A DNA stretch of 64,000 nucleotides. It comes from Lumnitzera littorea (lineage: Eukaryota; Streptophyta; Magnoliopsida; Myrtales; Combretaceae). This document shows positions 1-12,980 of this stretch, piece by piece; positions within the stretch are counted from its first letter, which is position 1; every line of letters begins with the position of its first letter. The stretch covers positions 47,008,103-47,072,102 of the forward strand of contig JAMXBB010000010.1 of the NCBI GenBank assembly GCA_024138015.1, in the 5' to 3' direction. The notes below the pieces were generated by a model. The model was not told the DNA's origin. It saw only the letters and a list, made by a program, of their open reading frames with translations, and made no database searches. The position numbers and the translations under genes were made by a program.

Positions 1-2270
1 GGGGGCCGGCCGCGGGGTGCCAAGAGAGGTTTATAACATGGGATAACATGGGGATCAATTGTCCCCCTTCCTTTTTATATTGGTAGTGGCTATTCTTTCA
101 AAAAAGTTTAACTAGCTGGGTATTGGTGAGCAGTTGTAGGGAGTACAACCTACTCCAGATTATTCTATGATTACATATCTATTATTTGTTGATGATTCTC
201 TATTTTTTCTTAATATTCAGATAGGAATTTGGAGTTGTCTTAAAGGACTTTGGAGGATTATTCTGAAGCTTTAAGACAAATGGTGAATCATGAAAAATCA
301 ATCCTATTTTTTAGTAGGAACACCCCAATAGATGTTTGAAAAAGCAATGCTGAATTACTACATATTGTTGTAACAATAGACCCAAGAAAGTACTTGGGAT
401 TACCTATCCTTTAGGGTAGATCCAAAATTGAAGCTTTGAAGTTTGTTAAGGAAAAAAAATGAAGTGAAATTGGAAGGTCAAAAGCAAAATGTTTTCAATC
501 TAGTGGGTACGGAAACACTTATTAACATGATGGCTTTTGTTATGTAGACTTCTTTGATGGGGTGCTTCAGATATCCATTAAAATGGTGCAATCAAGTAAA
601 CTCTTCGATCATAAACTTTTGGTGGGGGACAATAAAAGAAGGAGTTCAAGGTTCATTGGATTAGCTATTCCAAGTTGTCTTTACCTGAGGAAAAGGGTGT
701 TTTGGGGTTCAAAGATTTGCACATATGTAATCTTGCATTGGTGACCAGATTAGCTTGGAGACTATGAAACAATCCCAATGCTCTTTGGGCTAGGTTACTT
801 AAAGGTTTCTACTTTCCCAACACATATTTTAGACTTGTAAGAAAAGGAGGGAGAGCGTCATGAAGGTGAACTAGTATTCTGGAAGTTTGTAAGGTTTAAT
901 TTGAAGGGGGGTTTTAGTAGATCTATAATGGCAAATTAGTAAACATCTTGGGTGATAAGTAAGTATCTTTTTTTTCAATGGCGTGCTTGCTAGTCTTAAT
1001 CTGTATGGTCTTGAAGACCTAATAGTAGATAGTCTAATAAGTTAAGAGGGTAGAGTTTAGGATTTAAGGAATTTTTCACATATATTTTCAAATTTCAAAA
1101 ACAAAGCTATAAGAAATGTGGATTTACCTATTAGGGAAGGAGAAGACAAATTGGTATGGCCTTATTGTATGACGAGTGACTAATTTGTGAAATCGGCTTA
1201 CTTTTTCCTATCTGAGCATAGGGGGTAGGAATCTAGTGACTCCTTGTCATCCTCTGTATGTATTGCTGTAAAAGAATGGAAAAACCTTTGGAAGTTAGCC
1301 ATATAACTAAAAGTAAAGCACTTTCTTTAGCACCTCTACACAAACTCCTTACCTGTTTATGCAAATTTGGAGAAAAGGAAGATCTTGACTAATGGGAAAT
1401 GCCCTTTTTGTCTAGATTGTGAGATGATAGATCCTACAGTTCAAGCATGCCTATGGACAAAAGTGGTTTGGTTTGGTGCATTGGGTGTTCATCTAGAGGA
1501 TCTTAATTGTGATAAATTTTGTAATTGGGTTATGGAGATGGAAGGTCACTGAGTGGGAGAGGATAATCTTTATGTTAGAAAGTTGATAGCTTGGACAACT
1601 AAGAAGGCACGGTATGAGGTGATTTATGAAGAGAAAGTGTTGAGGCTTGATGCGGTGGTCAATAGGTGTTGTAGGTAACTAACAAGTAAGAGAACTCTAG
1701 GGTTAGAAAGGTAGAGTCTTCCATTGAAGATAGAGGGATAGTTAGAACACACAGTGTTTGTTAAAGACCGTAGGGTAAAGAAATCAAATTAAACGTTGAT
1801 GGGTTAATTTTCCTATAGAATTTACACAGCGGATGTTACGATGATTTCTTGTGACAGGAACAGTGTTGTAGTAGATGGCACGTTGAGACAAATAATGACT
1901 AGAAATGCCAAAGATGCAAAATGCCTTACTATTAGAGAGACTTTGGATTTGAGTAGAAAGAATAGGTGAGGCCTGCATTACTTTGGAGTTAGATGTGAGG
2001 AACATAGTGAAGGCATCAGAAGGCGATATGGGCTAAGCTTATTGGGCTCTGCATCCTTTAGTTTTTGAGTTACGGGAGTCTGTTAGTGGTGTTTCTGGTT
2101 TGTCTCTTAAATGCATTTCTAAATAGGCAAATTGTGTTGCTGATTAGTTAGCTAAGTCTACTAGGATTCGAATGTGTCCTTGTAATTGGTGGTCTTTTAT
2201 CATTTTATACTTTTGAACCAGATTAAGTAATGAAATGCATCGTTTTGTTGGTCAAAATAAATAAATAATA
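1..2270 (+). mobile_element. Decayed LINE (L1-type) retrotransposon, 3' half of ORF2
   Basis: Conceptual translation on the plus strand, crossing many stops and frameshifts, follows a plant LINE reverse transcriptase. The first bases read like the conserved RPRG and RGL stretch before the polymerase block. GDQLSPFLFIL follows from about 51, and the catalytic box appears as FVDD at 185-196 (usually FADD). The RT C-terminal part (KYLGLPIL, then IHW/SKLSLPKEKGGLGF-like text) runs to about 1,150. A zinc-binding RT-associated segment with WKNLWKL, NSLPVYANLEKR and CPFCLDC lies at about 1,270-1,490. An RNase H-like tail beginning LNVDG starts near 1,790 and reaches about 2,215. An AATAAATAAATAATA tail at 2,256-2,270 fits the LINE 3' end. 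The 5' part lies outside the window. No intact ORF remains, so the copy is dead. Confidence 0.87.
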
Positions 2271-2341
2271 CATTATAAGCAACTTAAATATGATAAGATG
2301 ATATGCTAGGGAAAACTAATGTTTTATTTTGTTATTAAAGA

Positions 2342-2703
2342 TAAGGGAAAATACAAATAGCTCTTCTAAACTTTAACTTAGATATAAATTGACTCCTTAC
2401 ACTTTCAAAGTGTAGTTTTTGACCCTTTAAACTTTGATAAATTGGCAAACAATTTCTATAGGTTGAGAATAACCCTCTTATACTTTGATTTTAGTGTACA
2501 AATACCCACTTAACTTATCAAATTTTGCTTTGAGACTCCTTAAGCTTTTATCATAGTATGCTTTTTTTTAACTAAAAAAGAAAACCTCCTTTATATTGCT
2601 AATATATCAAAGTTTAAGGGGTCAAAAATCACACTTTGAAAGTTCAGCAAGTCATTCCGCACTTAACTCAAAGTTTAAGGGGGTTATTTCTAATTTTCCC
2701 TTA
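2342..2703. mobile_element. MITE-like element with terminal inverted repeats
   Basis: The left end reads TAAGGGAAAATACAAATAGC and the right end, reverse-complemented, reads TAAGGGAAAATTAGAAATAA. After both, the text continues into AAACTTT and TTAAG motifs, so the inverted ends match imperfectly for about 40 bases. The 360-bp interior is AT-rich and non-coding. No clear target duplication is visible. Size, ends and lack of coding fit a non-autonomous DNA transposon (Mutator-like by end sequence, which is inference). A similar left end (TTAGGGAAAATATAAATA) recurs alone at about 2,969. Confidence 0.6.
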
Positions 2704-3241
2704 AAAATGTATTCCAATGCTTCATCTTCCTTATTAATACTGTTCCTACTATTTTATTTATAATATAATAGTCAATACTTACTAAAGTAGTAAACATAGG
2801 TCCATAAATTGGTAGTAAGGCTATTCTTAGGTTTGGGATGAGCTTCTTCTAAGGAAATATTACAATTTCGTTCTTAAGGTTGGCAACATCTAGGGGGATT
2901 AGTATTACCATAGCAAATCCTTATATTTTGTTTTCAGCATAGTATTATAAGTCCCTAAAATATATATGCTTAGGGAAAATATAAATAAACACCCTAAACT
3001 TTCACATATACTACACCAAAAAGAGTTTAAGGTAACGCCAAAATTGCAACACATTTAATAACTATTTCTTAAAGTACTCAATTTAATCAAAATTTTTTTG
3101 TGTTACTTAGGGGGTTGTTTAAATACAATACTTTTAAGCAACAATACAAAAACTATTGCTTATATAACTTTATGCAACAGTATGGCAATAGGTATACTGT
3201 GTTGCTAATAGTTGTGTTAATAAAGGTAATGGCTTATATGT
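2704..3241. other. AT-rich intergenic remnant
   Basis: No gene seen. It holds a single MITE-like end near 2,969 and a short CACTA-like motif (CTACACCAAAAAG, near 3,010) followed by GCAACA-rich text that may be subterminal repeat sequence. The matching right end was not found. The last five bases, TATGT, are the left target duplication of the LTR that follows. Confidence 0.4.
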
Positions 3242-3935
3242 TATAACGACCCAACAGTATTGTTGTCATGATAGGTCGCTATGTACCATATAAAGGTCTA
3301 TTATCAACCCCCTTGCTGATCATAGGCCTTTAATATGACACACAAGGCTCCTTCCACTCTACGTTACCACTAGGCCCATAGACTAGTAATATAGAGTAAT
3401 TTAACTAAAATTTCTTCTATGTTATAATTTAACTAATTGTGTGGGCTCGTGAGACCCACACCAAAATAATATTACAAACAAATACAGTTTATAACGGAAC
3501 TGCATAAAATCTAAGTTATGCACAAAAACATAAAAGTATCTAAATATCTATAATCTATTACAAAATGTCCTCTTCGCTCTCTGATCGCTCCAACCCGTCT
3601 CTACACGAGACTTACTACGGGCATGCCTCGACCCGAATTGACGAAGAGGTTCTCCTGCATCAACAAAAATCTATAGGGATGTAAGCTTACGCTTAGTGAG
3701 ATAAATGCCCTCGTCAGTACCACATAGCAGAAATTTATTATATGCACAATTATATGAATGCATGATTAACCAGTATGCCAAACAACGCATGCAGTGACCT
3801 AAGAACTGCATACGACTCAAAATTTCACCCCCTGAAGTCGGGGTTTGGAGATAATTAACCGACCCAAACCAAAATTCGGGTTTTAGACCTTGGGTTTTAT
3901 TTCATTTGCACTATCGTGCTCATGCCAAAACAAAG

Positions 3936-3973
<38 letters not shown>

Positions 3974-6900
3974 TTATATATGTATACTTCCTTTACCAAA
4001 ATCAAATCATATCTTTTAAAATCCTAAGTCTAGCGGTGTGGTGGCCCCTACAGTCCACAAACACACGCCCTAAGCAGAAGTCATAAGACTCGGCCCCTCG
4101 CCGACGGTTGGCGTCTCCTGGCACCTAGTAAGCCCATCAGCTTAAGACAAAGACTCAATATATATAATGGTGTAGCTAGTGCCCAATCTTGTAGGAAACT
4201 CGTATTCCTGTGAGTCCCTTCTCATCTTCTGTGTGAAGTGGCAGTCAGTGTTATCCGTATGCTATATGGGGTATGCATGATTCATTTTGATTTCTTAATC
4301 GCATAAGTGATTAACTCGATTTTCAGGGTGATCAGACAATTTCATTCCATACAATTCATATGTATATATAATGCAAGCAATTCCCTTTATTAAATATACT
4401 TAACAAGTCATCACATTGATCCACAAATTCATACACATGCGTCTCCCATATCCCACAAGCATCCAAATTCATATAGATAAGTTTAGGTGCATCTATTTCT
4501 ACAAGCACAATCAAGTAAAGAGTCATCAGGAATTTACTCACTCTGCCATATGGGTCAATCAAAGTAATCCGGAGGCAAGTCATCTCCGTAAATAGTGTCC
4601 CTTGGTCATTGAAATAATTTTTATAAGGAATTGAAACAAACTTAAGAAACTAAGTAAATTTTCCTTAAGTTTATACTCTTGACTAGTTTTCAAAATTTTT
4701 TCCGATTTTTACCTAAAGTTCAATCGCGTATAACTTTTTCGTTTTAAATCCGATTTTTATGATCTTATAGTCAATCTTCATCATTTTCGAGTGTACTTTA
4801 ACATGGTAAGGTTATATTTTCGAAATGAGGTATACAATTCTGTCCATGGGTCAGAACAGTAGCGTTCCTCATGTGTTGGAGTGTTTTTGGGCCTTGTTTG
4901 GTAAATGGGCTTTTTAATAACTTAAGAAATTCTTTGGGCTTGGTCTTTAGATTTTATCCTAAGCTGAAAATACTCCTTGAGATTAGATTTACAACTTTGA
5001 TTTATATTCCTAAGGCTAACAACCACTTCTTAGGCCCTTTAGTGGGCTTAAGTTGTCAAATGAGCTTGTTTTTTATTCAAACTAAAGTTAATGACTTTGG
5101 TAGGCTTATGGGGCCTTAGGTAGATTTCTTATGGGCTTAAAAAAAACTTCTCTTGGTACTTTAAGGTGCTGGTCAGATTTTTATTGAAGGCCCAACTTAG
5201 AGCTCTAGGCTTGTTTTGAAAGTTTTAAGCTCGGTTTTGAGTTTTAGGCTTTGTATGCTTATCATACTTGCTTTGGTTAATCTTTTCACTTTGTTCATTC
5301 ACTTTTATCATATTTTTAGGCTTCTTTCTCCCACGTTCCAGATCTGTTCATGATGGTTCCAAGGGGTCCTCATTTGGTTTTTCAACTTGTCTCATCATTT
5401 CCTTAAGTTTAGGTGATAGATTATGCACTTAATTACTTGTGTACAAATCTTAACTTAAGTTTTCTTCTATCAAATGATCCTTTAACTCATGCTCCACATA
5501 AAGAAATAAAAGATCTTATAATTAATACAACTCCCATATCATAGCTCATGTCATACAAAGTTGATTTCTTCATAAAACTTCATGTGATGGATTTTTCCTT
5601 AAGTCTAGATTTGAGTATATTTAACTTAATGGAAACAAAATCAACATCCAAATGACTATGGAACCCTCACGTCCAGCATGCTTATCTTCCATTAAAGTTC
5701 TCATTTCAAGATTTTCTTAACTTAAAATTTTCCATTCAAAGCATTAAACAAATGTCCATACAAAACACTAACTTTACATGCTCATATTTTAACTTCATGT
5801 AAGGGTTTTATGGTTTGTTTCTTAAAACGATTTTTGATGCTATAACAACTCAAACCTTACTCATATCTTCAAGAAATCCAAGTCTCCTAACATAAATACT
5901 AATCCACACATCACAAGAAACACTTACTCATCCTTAACGCAAAGTTTGGTGGTTATGCACTAAGGTTCTACTTAAGCCTTTAACTTTGCCTCTTCCTTTT
6001 AGCCACCTTTTGGAACCCGAATCTTTTGCTCTTTTGGAATGGGGTTTATGGAAGATTCTAATAGTCTTAAAAGACCTTAGATGGTGAAAGAAATGACACA
6101 AGAACAAGAGAAAAAAATGCCGTGAGTGAAGCTTCAAAAATGGAAGAAAAATGGATTTTGTGGGGTAAGGTTGTTTCTTCTTTTTATGTTTGTTTCAAAG
6201 GAGAGAAAGATGAAGTGAAAGTGAAATTGAAAGGAGGAGGAATGGTGGAGAGTGTGGCCGGTTGGAAATGGAGAGGGAATGGGTGTTTAAATGTCTTGAA
6301 AGTGTTGTCTTGTACCTTATAAAAAGTTAACAATTGCAACTCTTGATGATGTAAGCATTAAGAGGTGAATAGTGATGTGTAAGAAGAAGTGATTGATGGG
6401 TGAATGACAAGTGCATGGCCCCCCTTTCTCCCCCTTTTAGATCTGCCATTGGAAGTCTTTTTAGGCCATGGAGTGGTTTCTTGTCACCTTTATTAAAGTT
6501 AAGCTTATGAATTCTTGTGAAAAATTGTCCATATGTAGTATAAGTGAAGAGGTGATAAGGAAATTGTCTTATCACTAGATTTTGATAAGTTATCAATTGA
6601 TAAATGATTCTAACTCTCAATTGATAAGTTATCTAAGGTGATTGGTTGATCTACTTATTTATGTGTAAGGCTTATGCATGAAGATAAGGGCATAGCCTTA
6701 TAGAAAATTGTTTTAGGATTTTTTATCTTACATTGTTTTGTGATTTATGATTTGATTTTTGTAGAATTGTGAAATTTTCTAAAGTTGAATGAAATTATTC
6801 AAATTAAATTATCGATTAATTATTTAGGGTTAAAATTCCTTACTGGTTTTAAGGTTTAGGGTTTTAAGTAGCTTTAAAGCTCGCAGTTCTTCAAGCTCGG

Positions 6901-7043
6901 GTTTTATCGACAATTGGCTTTTGAATTATAAAAATTTAATTCGTTTCTAAACATAAACTTAAGTTTTTAGTTTAGTTGATCTTTAGAAACGTTCGGAAGG
7001 TACTCTTAATCAAGTCTTAGGCTCACTAAAAGTAGGGTTTACA
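3242..7043 (-). mobile_element. Solo LTR, family A copy 1 (Ty3/gypsy-like)
   Basis: A 3.8-kb single LTR. Its plus-strand ends are TATAACGACCC and AGTAGGGTTTACA. Flanks TATGT (3,237-3,241) and TACGT (7,044-7,048) form a 5-bp target duplication with one mismatch. There are no terminal direct repeats inside, so it is one LTR, not a whole element. Transcription sense is taken as minus because that orientation ends in GGGTCGTTATA, the decayed form of the GGGTCGTGACA end common in plant gypsy LTRs. In that sense a TATA-like ACATAAATAAG precedes a pyrimidine-rich leader. A CT/TA microsatellite lies at about 3,940-3,974. The same sequence occurs inverted at 23,407-27,232, with about 95% identity by eye over stretches compared. 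Confidence 0.82.
3940..3974. repeat. (CT)n-(TA)n microsatellite inside LTR A1
   Basis: A run of CT dinucleotides passes directly into a run of TA dinucleotides. The inverted copy A2 has only a short TA run here and lacks the CT run, so the tract changed length after the two copies were made. Confidence 0.85.
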
Positions 7044-7048
7044 TACGT

Positions 7049-8792
7049 ATTGTTATATTTTCCTTTTTGGCCAACTATGTTATAATTTAGTAAGGAGATT
7101 TGAACCTTAGTTTATCCCAATGGGAGACAAGTAGTAATGTCATTAGGCTATAGCAGCCTTGGCATACATATTGTTACCTTAGCTCATTAGCTTTAGCAAT
7201 CATTTATAAAGTCATGGCTTAAATTAATAGAATATGAAACTACTATAAAATTTGTTGCCTTAATAATGCAAATAATTAAAAACATTGTAATTTTAATAAA
7301 TATGAGCAGTAGTCGACTTAGTTGTAACTAATAAGAATTTTTTTTAATAGTTTTTACCTAAATAGTAAATCTTAGCATATTATATATAAATACTGTTCTT
7401 AATATAAGAACAATTAAGTTATGTTATGTATTAAGATAACTTTCATTCCTCTTTTATTTAGCAACTTTTTGAATTGAAAATAAAATTGATATATCTTTCC
7501 ACAAAATTTGACATTAATATAGATGAAACCATAACAAACTTTTTAACTTTCAATTATATAATTATTATGTAATTTATAGGGTATTTTTGACATGGGCCAT
7601 CAGACCCAGACTAACCTAACATAGGCTGAGCCCACTTAGCCCAATTTGATCTCTCCACATCTTCATCAAGCTCCTAAAAGCCAATCTACTCTCAATAGTA
7701 CTTAGGTCAAGCATTTAGACTCTCTATTGGTTATACCACAAACTATGCCAAACCATCAATTACTAGTTTGGGCTAACAAGAATGAAGACCTATGAGCTCT
7801 TAGAGGCTTAAGTACTCTATCCCAGGTTAGTCAGGCTTAGCCTAAACATTCAAATGAGGATTGGATGAGAGTAACTTGGAAAATAAGAAAAGTCAAAGTT
7901 GTTAAGATAAAAACCCCACCAAATCTAGAGCAAATCTCAAGAGTCCCCTTCCTGAAATAACTCAACCTTATCATCCATAAATCGAGGATGAGACCCCTTT
8001 GTAAAGGATTTTCACTTTTAATGCACTCTCTATTGGTATACTGTCTTTATTGCCTTTGCATTAAGGTAGGCATTAAAGTGGTTAAGCTGAAGTAACCCCT
8101 GACACCTCTTTAGCCTCTATTTCTTCCTTTTGTGGGCAACTCAACTACTAATCTAAGATTCCAATGCAACATATCTCATGAGAGATTTTATGAAAAAAAA
8201 AAATGCATTGAATTCAAACAAATAAAAAGGACATGGAAAATCTTGAAAATGGAATTATATGCACTAGGTAGTCACCAATCACTCCCTAGCCTTAGAATGG
8301 TTAGATTCCTCTTTTCTTTCCAATTTTAAACTTACACCTTCTACCTTTTTATTTTATTTTTATAATTTTATTATTTTAGTTAGTTTATAATATTAATTAT
8401 ATTGATTAGTTGAACAAATAAGGCACTTCTACATATCCCTTTCAAACGTACAAGTTAATAATGTTAACAAAAGTCTTCATTTGTGAACATTTGAAGGTGT
8501 TAGAGGATTTAAATAGGAAAAAAAAAAGTTTAGGACTCATTTAGAAAAATAGTCAAATATTGAAAACTAAGATTATACTTTTCCTTAGTTGGTCTTGTCA
8601 ACCAATGCAAGATAGAGCACCTCAAGATTTTAATATTACCAATCAAGGCCATAAAGTGAACTAGGCATTCTTCTTCTCTTTATTAGAAATTCGGACCAAA
8701 GGTTTTTATTTCTCAATCCACATCTATCCTAAGAAGAGTGCTTAAGCTAGATGTACATAACATTTTGAGCTATAGTTTTACTCAAGATAGTT
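7049..8792. other. Intergenic AT-rich sequence, no gene recognised
   Basis: No supported gene. The stretch 7,590-8,110 is less AT-rich and resembles the unannotated 3' part of an LTR (CCCACC and CCCCTGACACCTC text), but no ends or target duplication could be placed. Short reading frames here show no recognisable protein. Confidence 0.4.
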
Positions 8793-8797
8793 GACTA

Positions 8798-11700
8798 TAT
8801 CACGACCCAACGGTATTATTGTCGCGGTAGATTGTCGTATACCGTACAAAGATCTAAAATCAACCCCCTTGTTGATCATAAGCTTTTGATACACAAGTCT
8901 CCTTCCACTCTATATTACCATCAAGCTCATAGATATGCAATATCAAGCATATTAACTAAGATTTACCATTTAAATACAAAATACTAAAATTAAGATATGT
9001 ATTCATACAATTCCACAACAAAGTATTACAACGTAGCTGAAATCTTGTAAGAGTTTGCATTATGAAACTCTAACTAAGGAATTAAGCTAAACAAAGTAAA
9101 TAAATATTTACAAGTCATTATTACAAAATTCTCTCATTGGTTCCTAAAGCTCATAATCTCGTCTCAGTGTGAGACTCACCTTGAGCATTTTTTGGCCTAG
9201 ATGAACAAAGAGGTAGTCCTACAACAAAACAAATCTATCGAGGTGTAAGCTTACGCTTAGTGAGTAAGTTCCTTTGCCATGCCATATAAACAATATAATT
9301 TAATGTACAACATATGAATGCATGAACACTTAAAATGCCAACCAATACATGCAGTGACCTAGGAACTACGTGCAACTTAGATTACGCCCCTTATAGTTGG
9401 GGTTTGAGATAATTAATTGACACAAATTATCAACCGAGTCTTAGCACTTGGGTTTTTATTCCACTTGCACCAACATGCTCAAATCAACTCAAACAAATAT
9501 ATAATATATACAAACTTTACTTTTCATATGGAAAATATACTTTCCTTTTCAACAATCAAATATATGCCAAAATCCCAAGTCTAGTGGTTGGTGGCCCCCG
9601 TAGTCAACTAACACACACCCTAAGCGGAATTACAAGACATGGCCCTTCATTAACGGTTAGTGTTTCCTAGCACCTAATAAGCCCAAAAGTGTAAGACATA
9701 GACTTAAAAACATATAAATGGCATATCATTGCCTAATCCCTGTAGGAGGCCTCTCTGTTATGAGTCTCTTCCCATCTTTCGCATGAGGTGATGGTCGGTA
9801 TAGTTATAATGCAATTATGAGAAATACATGACTCATTAAATTCTTTAATCAGTTACTTAATAAATTCAATTTTCGTTGTGATCAAGCAAATTCATTCTAT
9901 ACAACCATGCATAACTTTCATCATAATAATTCCCATTATTATCTTATTAGCAAGTCAAGGTATTTTCATATTCCACAAGCATTCAAATTTATTATATAAA
10001 TTTAAGTCCGACTACACTATAACCAAAACCAAGCATGAAGTCATCGAGAATTACTTACTCAAACATAGCGGATTAATTGTAATAGTCTTAGGGTAGGTCG
10101 TCTCTAACGGTTAGGTCTCCTAAACATCGCAAACATGATAATGTTAAGAGTTTGAGATAAAATTGAAAGGCTAACCTAAAACTTCTTTAAGTTATACTTT
10201 TAACTTAATTGTATTTTTTCCTTAGTTTTACTTAAAACTTCAATCGTATATAACTTTTTCGTTTTAAATCTAATTTTTATGATCTTATAGTTGATTTTCA
10301 TCGTTTTCGAGTATACTTTAACATAGTATGGTTAGATTTTCAAGATAAGGCCTACAAGTCTATCCACAGTCAGAATATTATGGTTCTCATGTTTTGGTGC
10401 TCTTTTAGGCTTAGTTTAGTTATTGGGTTTTTTGTTATCTTAGGAAATCTTTTTGGGCTTGGGATTAGAACTTTATTCTAAGCTTAAAACATTCTTCAAA
10501 ATAAAAATTCTATTCTTATCTTATGGCCTCAGTGCTATCGAGATTTTCTTAGACTTTTATGTGAGCTTATGGGCTTGATTTTTTAGTCTAAACCAAAGTT
10601 GGTGATTTTGTCAGGCTTAGGGAGTTTTATGTAGGCTTTTTATGAGTCTTAAAACAACTTTTCTTGAGTGATTTAAGTGTTGGTTAGAAATTCAATGAAG
10701 GCCCAACATAGAGTTTTAAGCTTGTTTTGAATCTTTTAAGCTCGGTTTTGAGTTTTAGGCTTTATACACTTGTTATACTTGCTTTAGTTGGTATTTTCAC
10801 TTTATTTACTTGGTTTTATCATATTTTTAAGTGAGTTTTCTTGTAGTTCCAAATCTGGATGGTTTGGTTTAAGGGCTTCCAACTTGGTTTCTTAACTTAT
10901 TTCATCACTTCCTCAAATTTTAGATTAAGAACCTACACTATTTATATTCTAACTCCAACTTAACTTCTCTTCCATGAGATAATTATTTAACTTATGTATT
11001 ACATAAAAATGATAGATCACATACTTATCATAAACTCTATGCCATAGTTCACATTTCAAAAAGTTGATTTCCTCATAAAACATCATGTATTGGATTTCTC
11101 TTTTACCAAAAGCTAGATTTAAGCATGTTTAACTTAACAGAGATGAAAATAACACTTAAATGACCTACATATACTCTACGTCAATCATGCTATCTTCTCA
11201 TTCATGTATACATTTCATGATTTTCTTTACTTAAAATCTCCTATTCTAAGTGTTAGACATGCATCATATAAAATACCAACTTAGTATGCTCATAGTCCAT
11301 CTTTTATGTAAGGGATTCATAAGCTTATTACTTAAGGTAATCTAGCTATTTTATCACCTTATCTTCATGCCAATATTTTCATGGAAATGTAGTCTCCTAA
11401 CATGGTATACTAGAGTGCTTAAAATAACTTACTCGTCCTAAATGAGTAAAAATAGGTGGTTATGTACTAAGAATCCACTCTTGCTCCTTATTTGCCCTTC
11501 CTTTTCACAAGCTCTTTTAGTGACCAAAGTCTTGATATTTAAGGTAGGTTTCGAGGATGTTCTAAGGTTTCCTAACATGGCTTTTTACGTGGACAATGGA
11601 AGGCAACAAAATCAACTTATGTCATGAGATGTGGTTGCAAATGTATAGCAGCAAGTGTAGGTTTTGTAAGGTTTGATTTCTTCTTTTGTTTTGTAAGTTT

Positions 11701-12535
11701 GAAATGTGGAAAAAGGAAATGAAAGAGGAGAGTAAATGAGAGAGAGTGCCGATTGGAAATGTGTGTGTTGTGAATCCAAAAACCTCCTTTTGTTTCACTT
11801 AAACTTAACACAAAAGTCAATCCTTGAAATGATTGGATGATGTAAGCATTAAGGGGTAAATAGTGCTTGTGAAAGACATTGTTTTGATGTATGATTGACA
11901 AGGCATGGCTCCCCCATACTCCTTCCCTACAACTGGCCATTGTATGTCCCCTTATGGGCATGGTCCTTGTCATTTCACATTTTAAAAATAAGGTTAATAA
12001 GGGGTTGTGATAATTTATCCACATGTAGTATAAGTTATGGTAGGATAAGGAAATTGTTTTATTATTAGCTTTTGATAAATTATTAGGTAATGGTTGGTTT
12101 CAACTCTCAATTGATAAGTTATTTAATATGATTGGTTGGCTTATTTATCTATATATAACATAGCTTATAAGTGAAGATAAGGGAATTTTTTTATATGTAA
12201 TTCTTTTAGGGTTTAGTTCTTAAATTAACTTGTAAGTTATGATTTACTTCTCATAAAATTTTGAAATTTTTTAGAGTTGAATAAAATTATTCAAATTAAA
12301 TTCTTAATTAGTCACTTAGGATCAGGACTCCTTAATTATCTTAAGGTTTAAGGTTTTGGGTGACTTAAGGTTTGTTATTCTTGTATTCGAGTTTTTATTA
12401 AAAATGAACTTTTGAATTGAAAAACTAAGTTTAATTTCTAAATGTAAACTTAAATTCTCAGTTTAGTTGATCCTTGGAAATGATCGAAAAGCACTCTTAG
12501 TTGATTCATGTGTCCTTTAAATAGTAGGGTTAACA
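8798..12535 (-). mobile_element. Solo LTR, family A copy 3, diverged
   Basis: Same layout as the copy at 3,242 but clearly older. Plus-strand ends are TATCACGACCC and AGTAGGGTTAACA, and the copy is flanked by a perfect 5-bp target duplication GACTA (8,793-8,797 and 12,536-12,540). Length is 3,738 bp. Shared landmarks include the AGGTGTAAGCTTACGCTTAG segment near 9,240, the region with ATGAATGCATGAACA near 9,310, and TATAACTTTTTCGTTTTAAAT near 10,249. The perfect duplication fixes the family ends: the ancestral start was probably TGTCACGACCC. No coding sequence. Confidence 0.85.
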
Positions 12536-12540
12536 GACTA

Positions 12541-12980
12541 GGTCTAAAATAGATTAACCTACTCACTTTTACGTGATTCTAGATCATACTCTAAGATTAT
12601 TTAGGCTCTATTTACACATAAAAATTAGAATCAACCTACAAACATCTTATACATGTTTCAACCAAGAATGAGAAATGGTATAATAAAATCTTTTGTTAAT
12701 ATCTCTATTGGTTTATAACTTCTAACTCTTAGCTAATGTACATAAACTTCCCTATTGTATATTACATTTACAAAGGTCTTTATGTCTTTAAATGTACATG
12801 GCCAAACTAAACCATATATAAGCATATTTATATATAGATATTTATTTTACATATTTTATCTCCCACTACATTTAGAGGCTTTAAAAATACAAGAAAATGG
12901 AAGAAATACTACAAGTGTTGAAATCTCCTAGCCTTGTAGCTCTAAACCAACTTGCTGTTGCTCTTAAATGGCTTCGATTT
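12541..12980. other. Short intergenic stretch between two LTRs
   Basis: About 440 bases with no gene, RNA or repeat that I can name. It separates the right target duplication of LTR A3 from the start of LTR C1. Confidence 0.4.

Noticed and set aside
1..25. GC-rich first bases with GGCCGGCC, suggesting vector or adapter sequence
   Set aside because: They read in frame as the RPRG...RGL segment that precedes the GDQLSPF block of the LINE reverse transcriptase, so they are native.
3000..3030. CACTA transposon terminus (CTACACCAAAAAG)
   Set aside because: The first bases do not match CACTA exactly and no partner terminus or target duplication was found.
4871..5119. 82-residue frame conserved with 25,374-25,622
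   Set aside because: Both lie in near-identical family-A LTRs. The changes between them are not biased to synonymous sites, and the older copy A3 has the frame broken, so it is repeat DNA, not a gene.
6327..6620. 97-residue frame shared with 23,834-24,094
   Set aside because: Same reason: LTR sequence in inverted copies; the reading frames differ in length and neither resembles a known protein.
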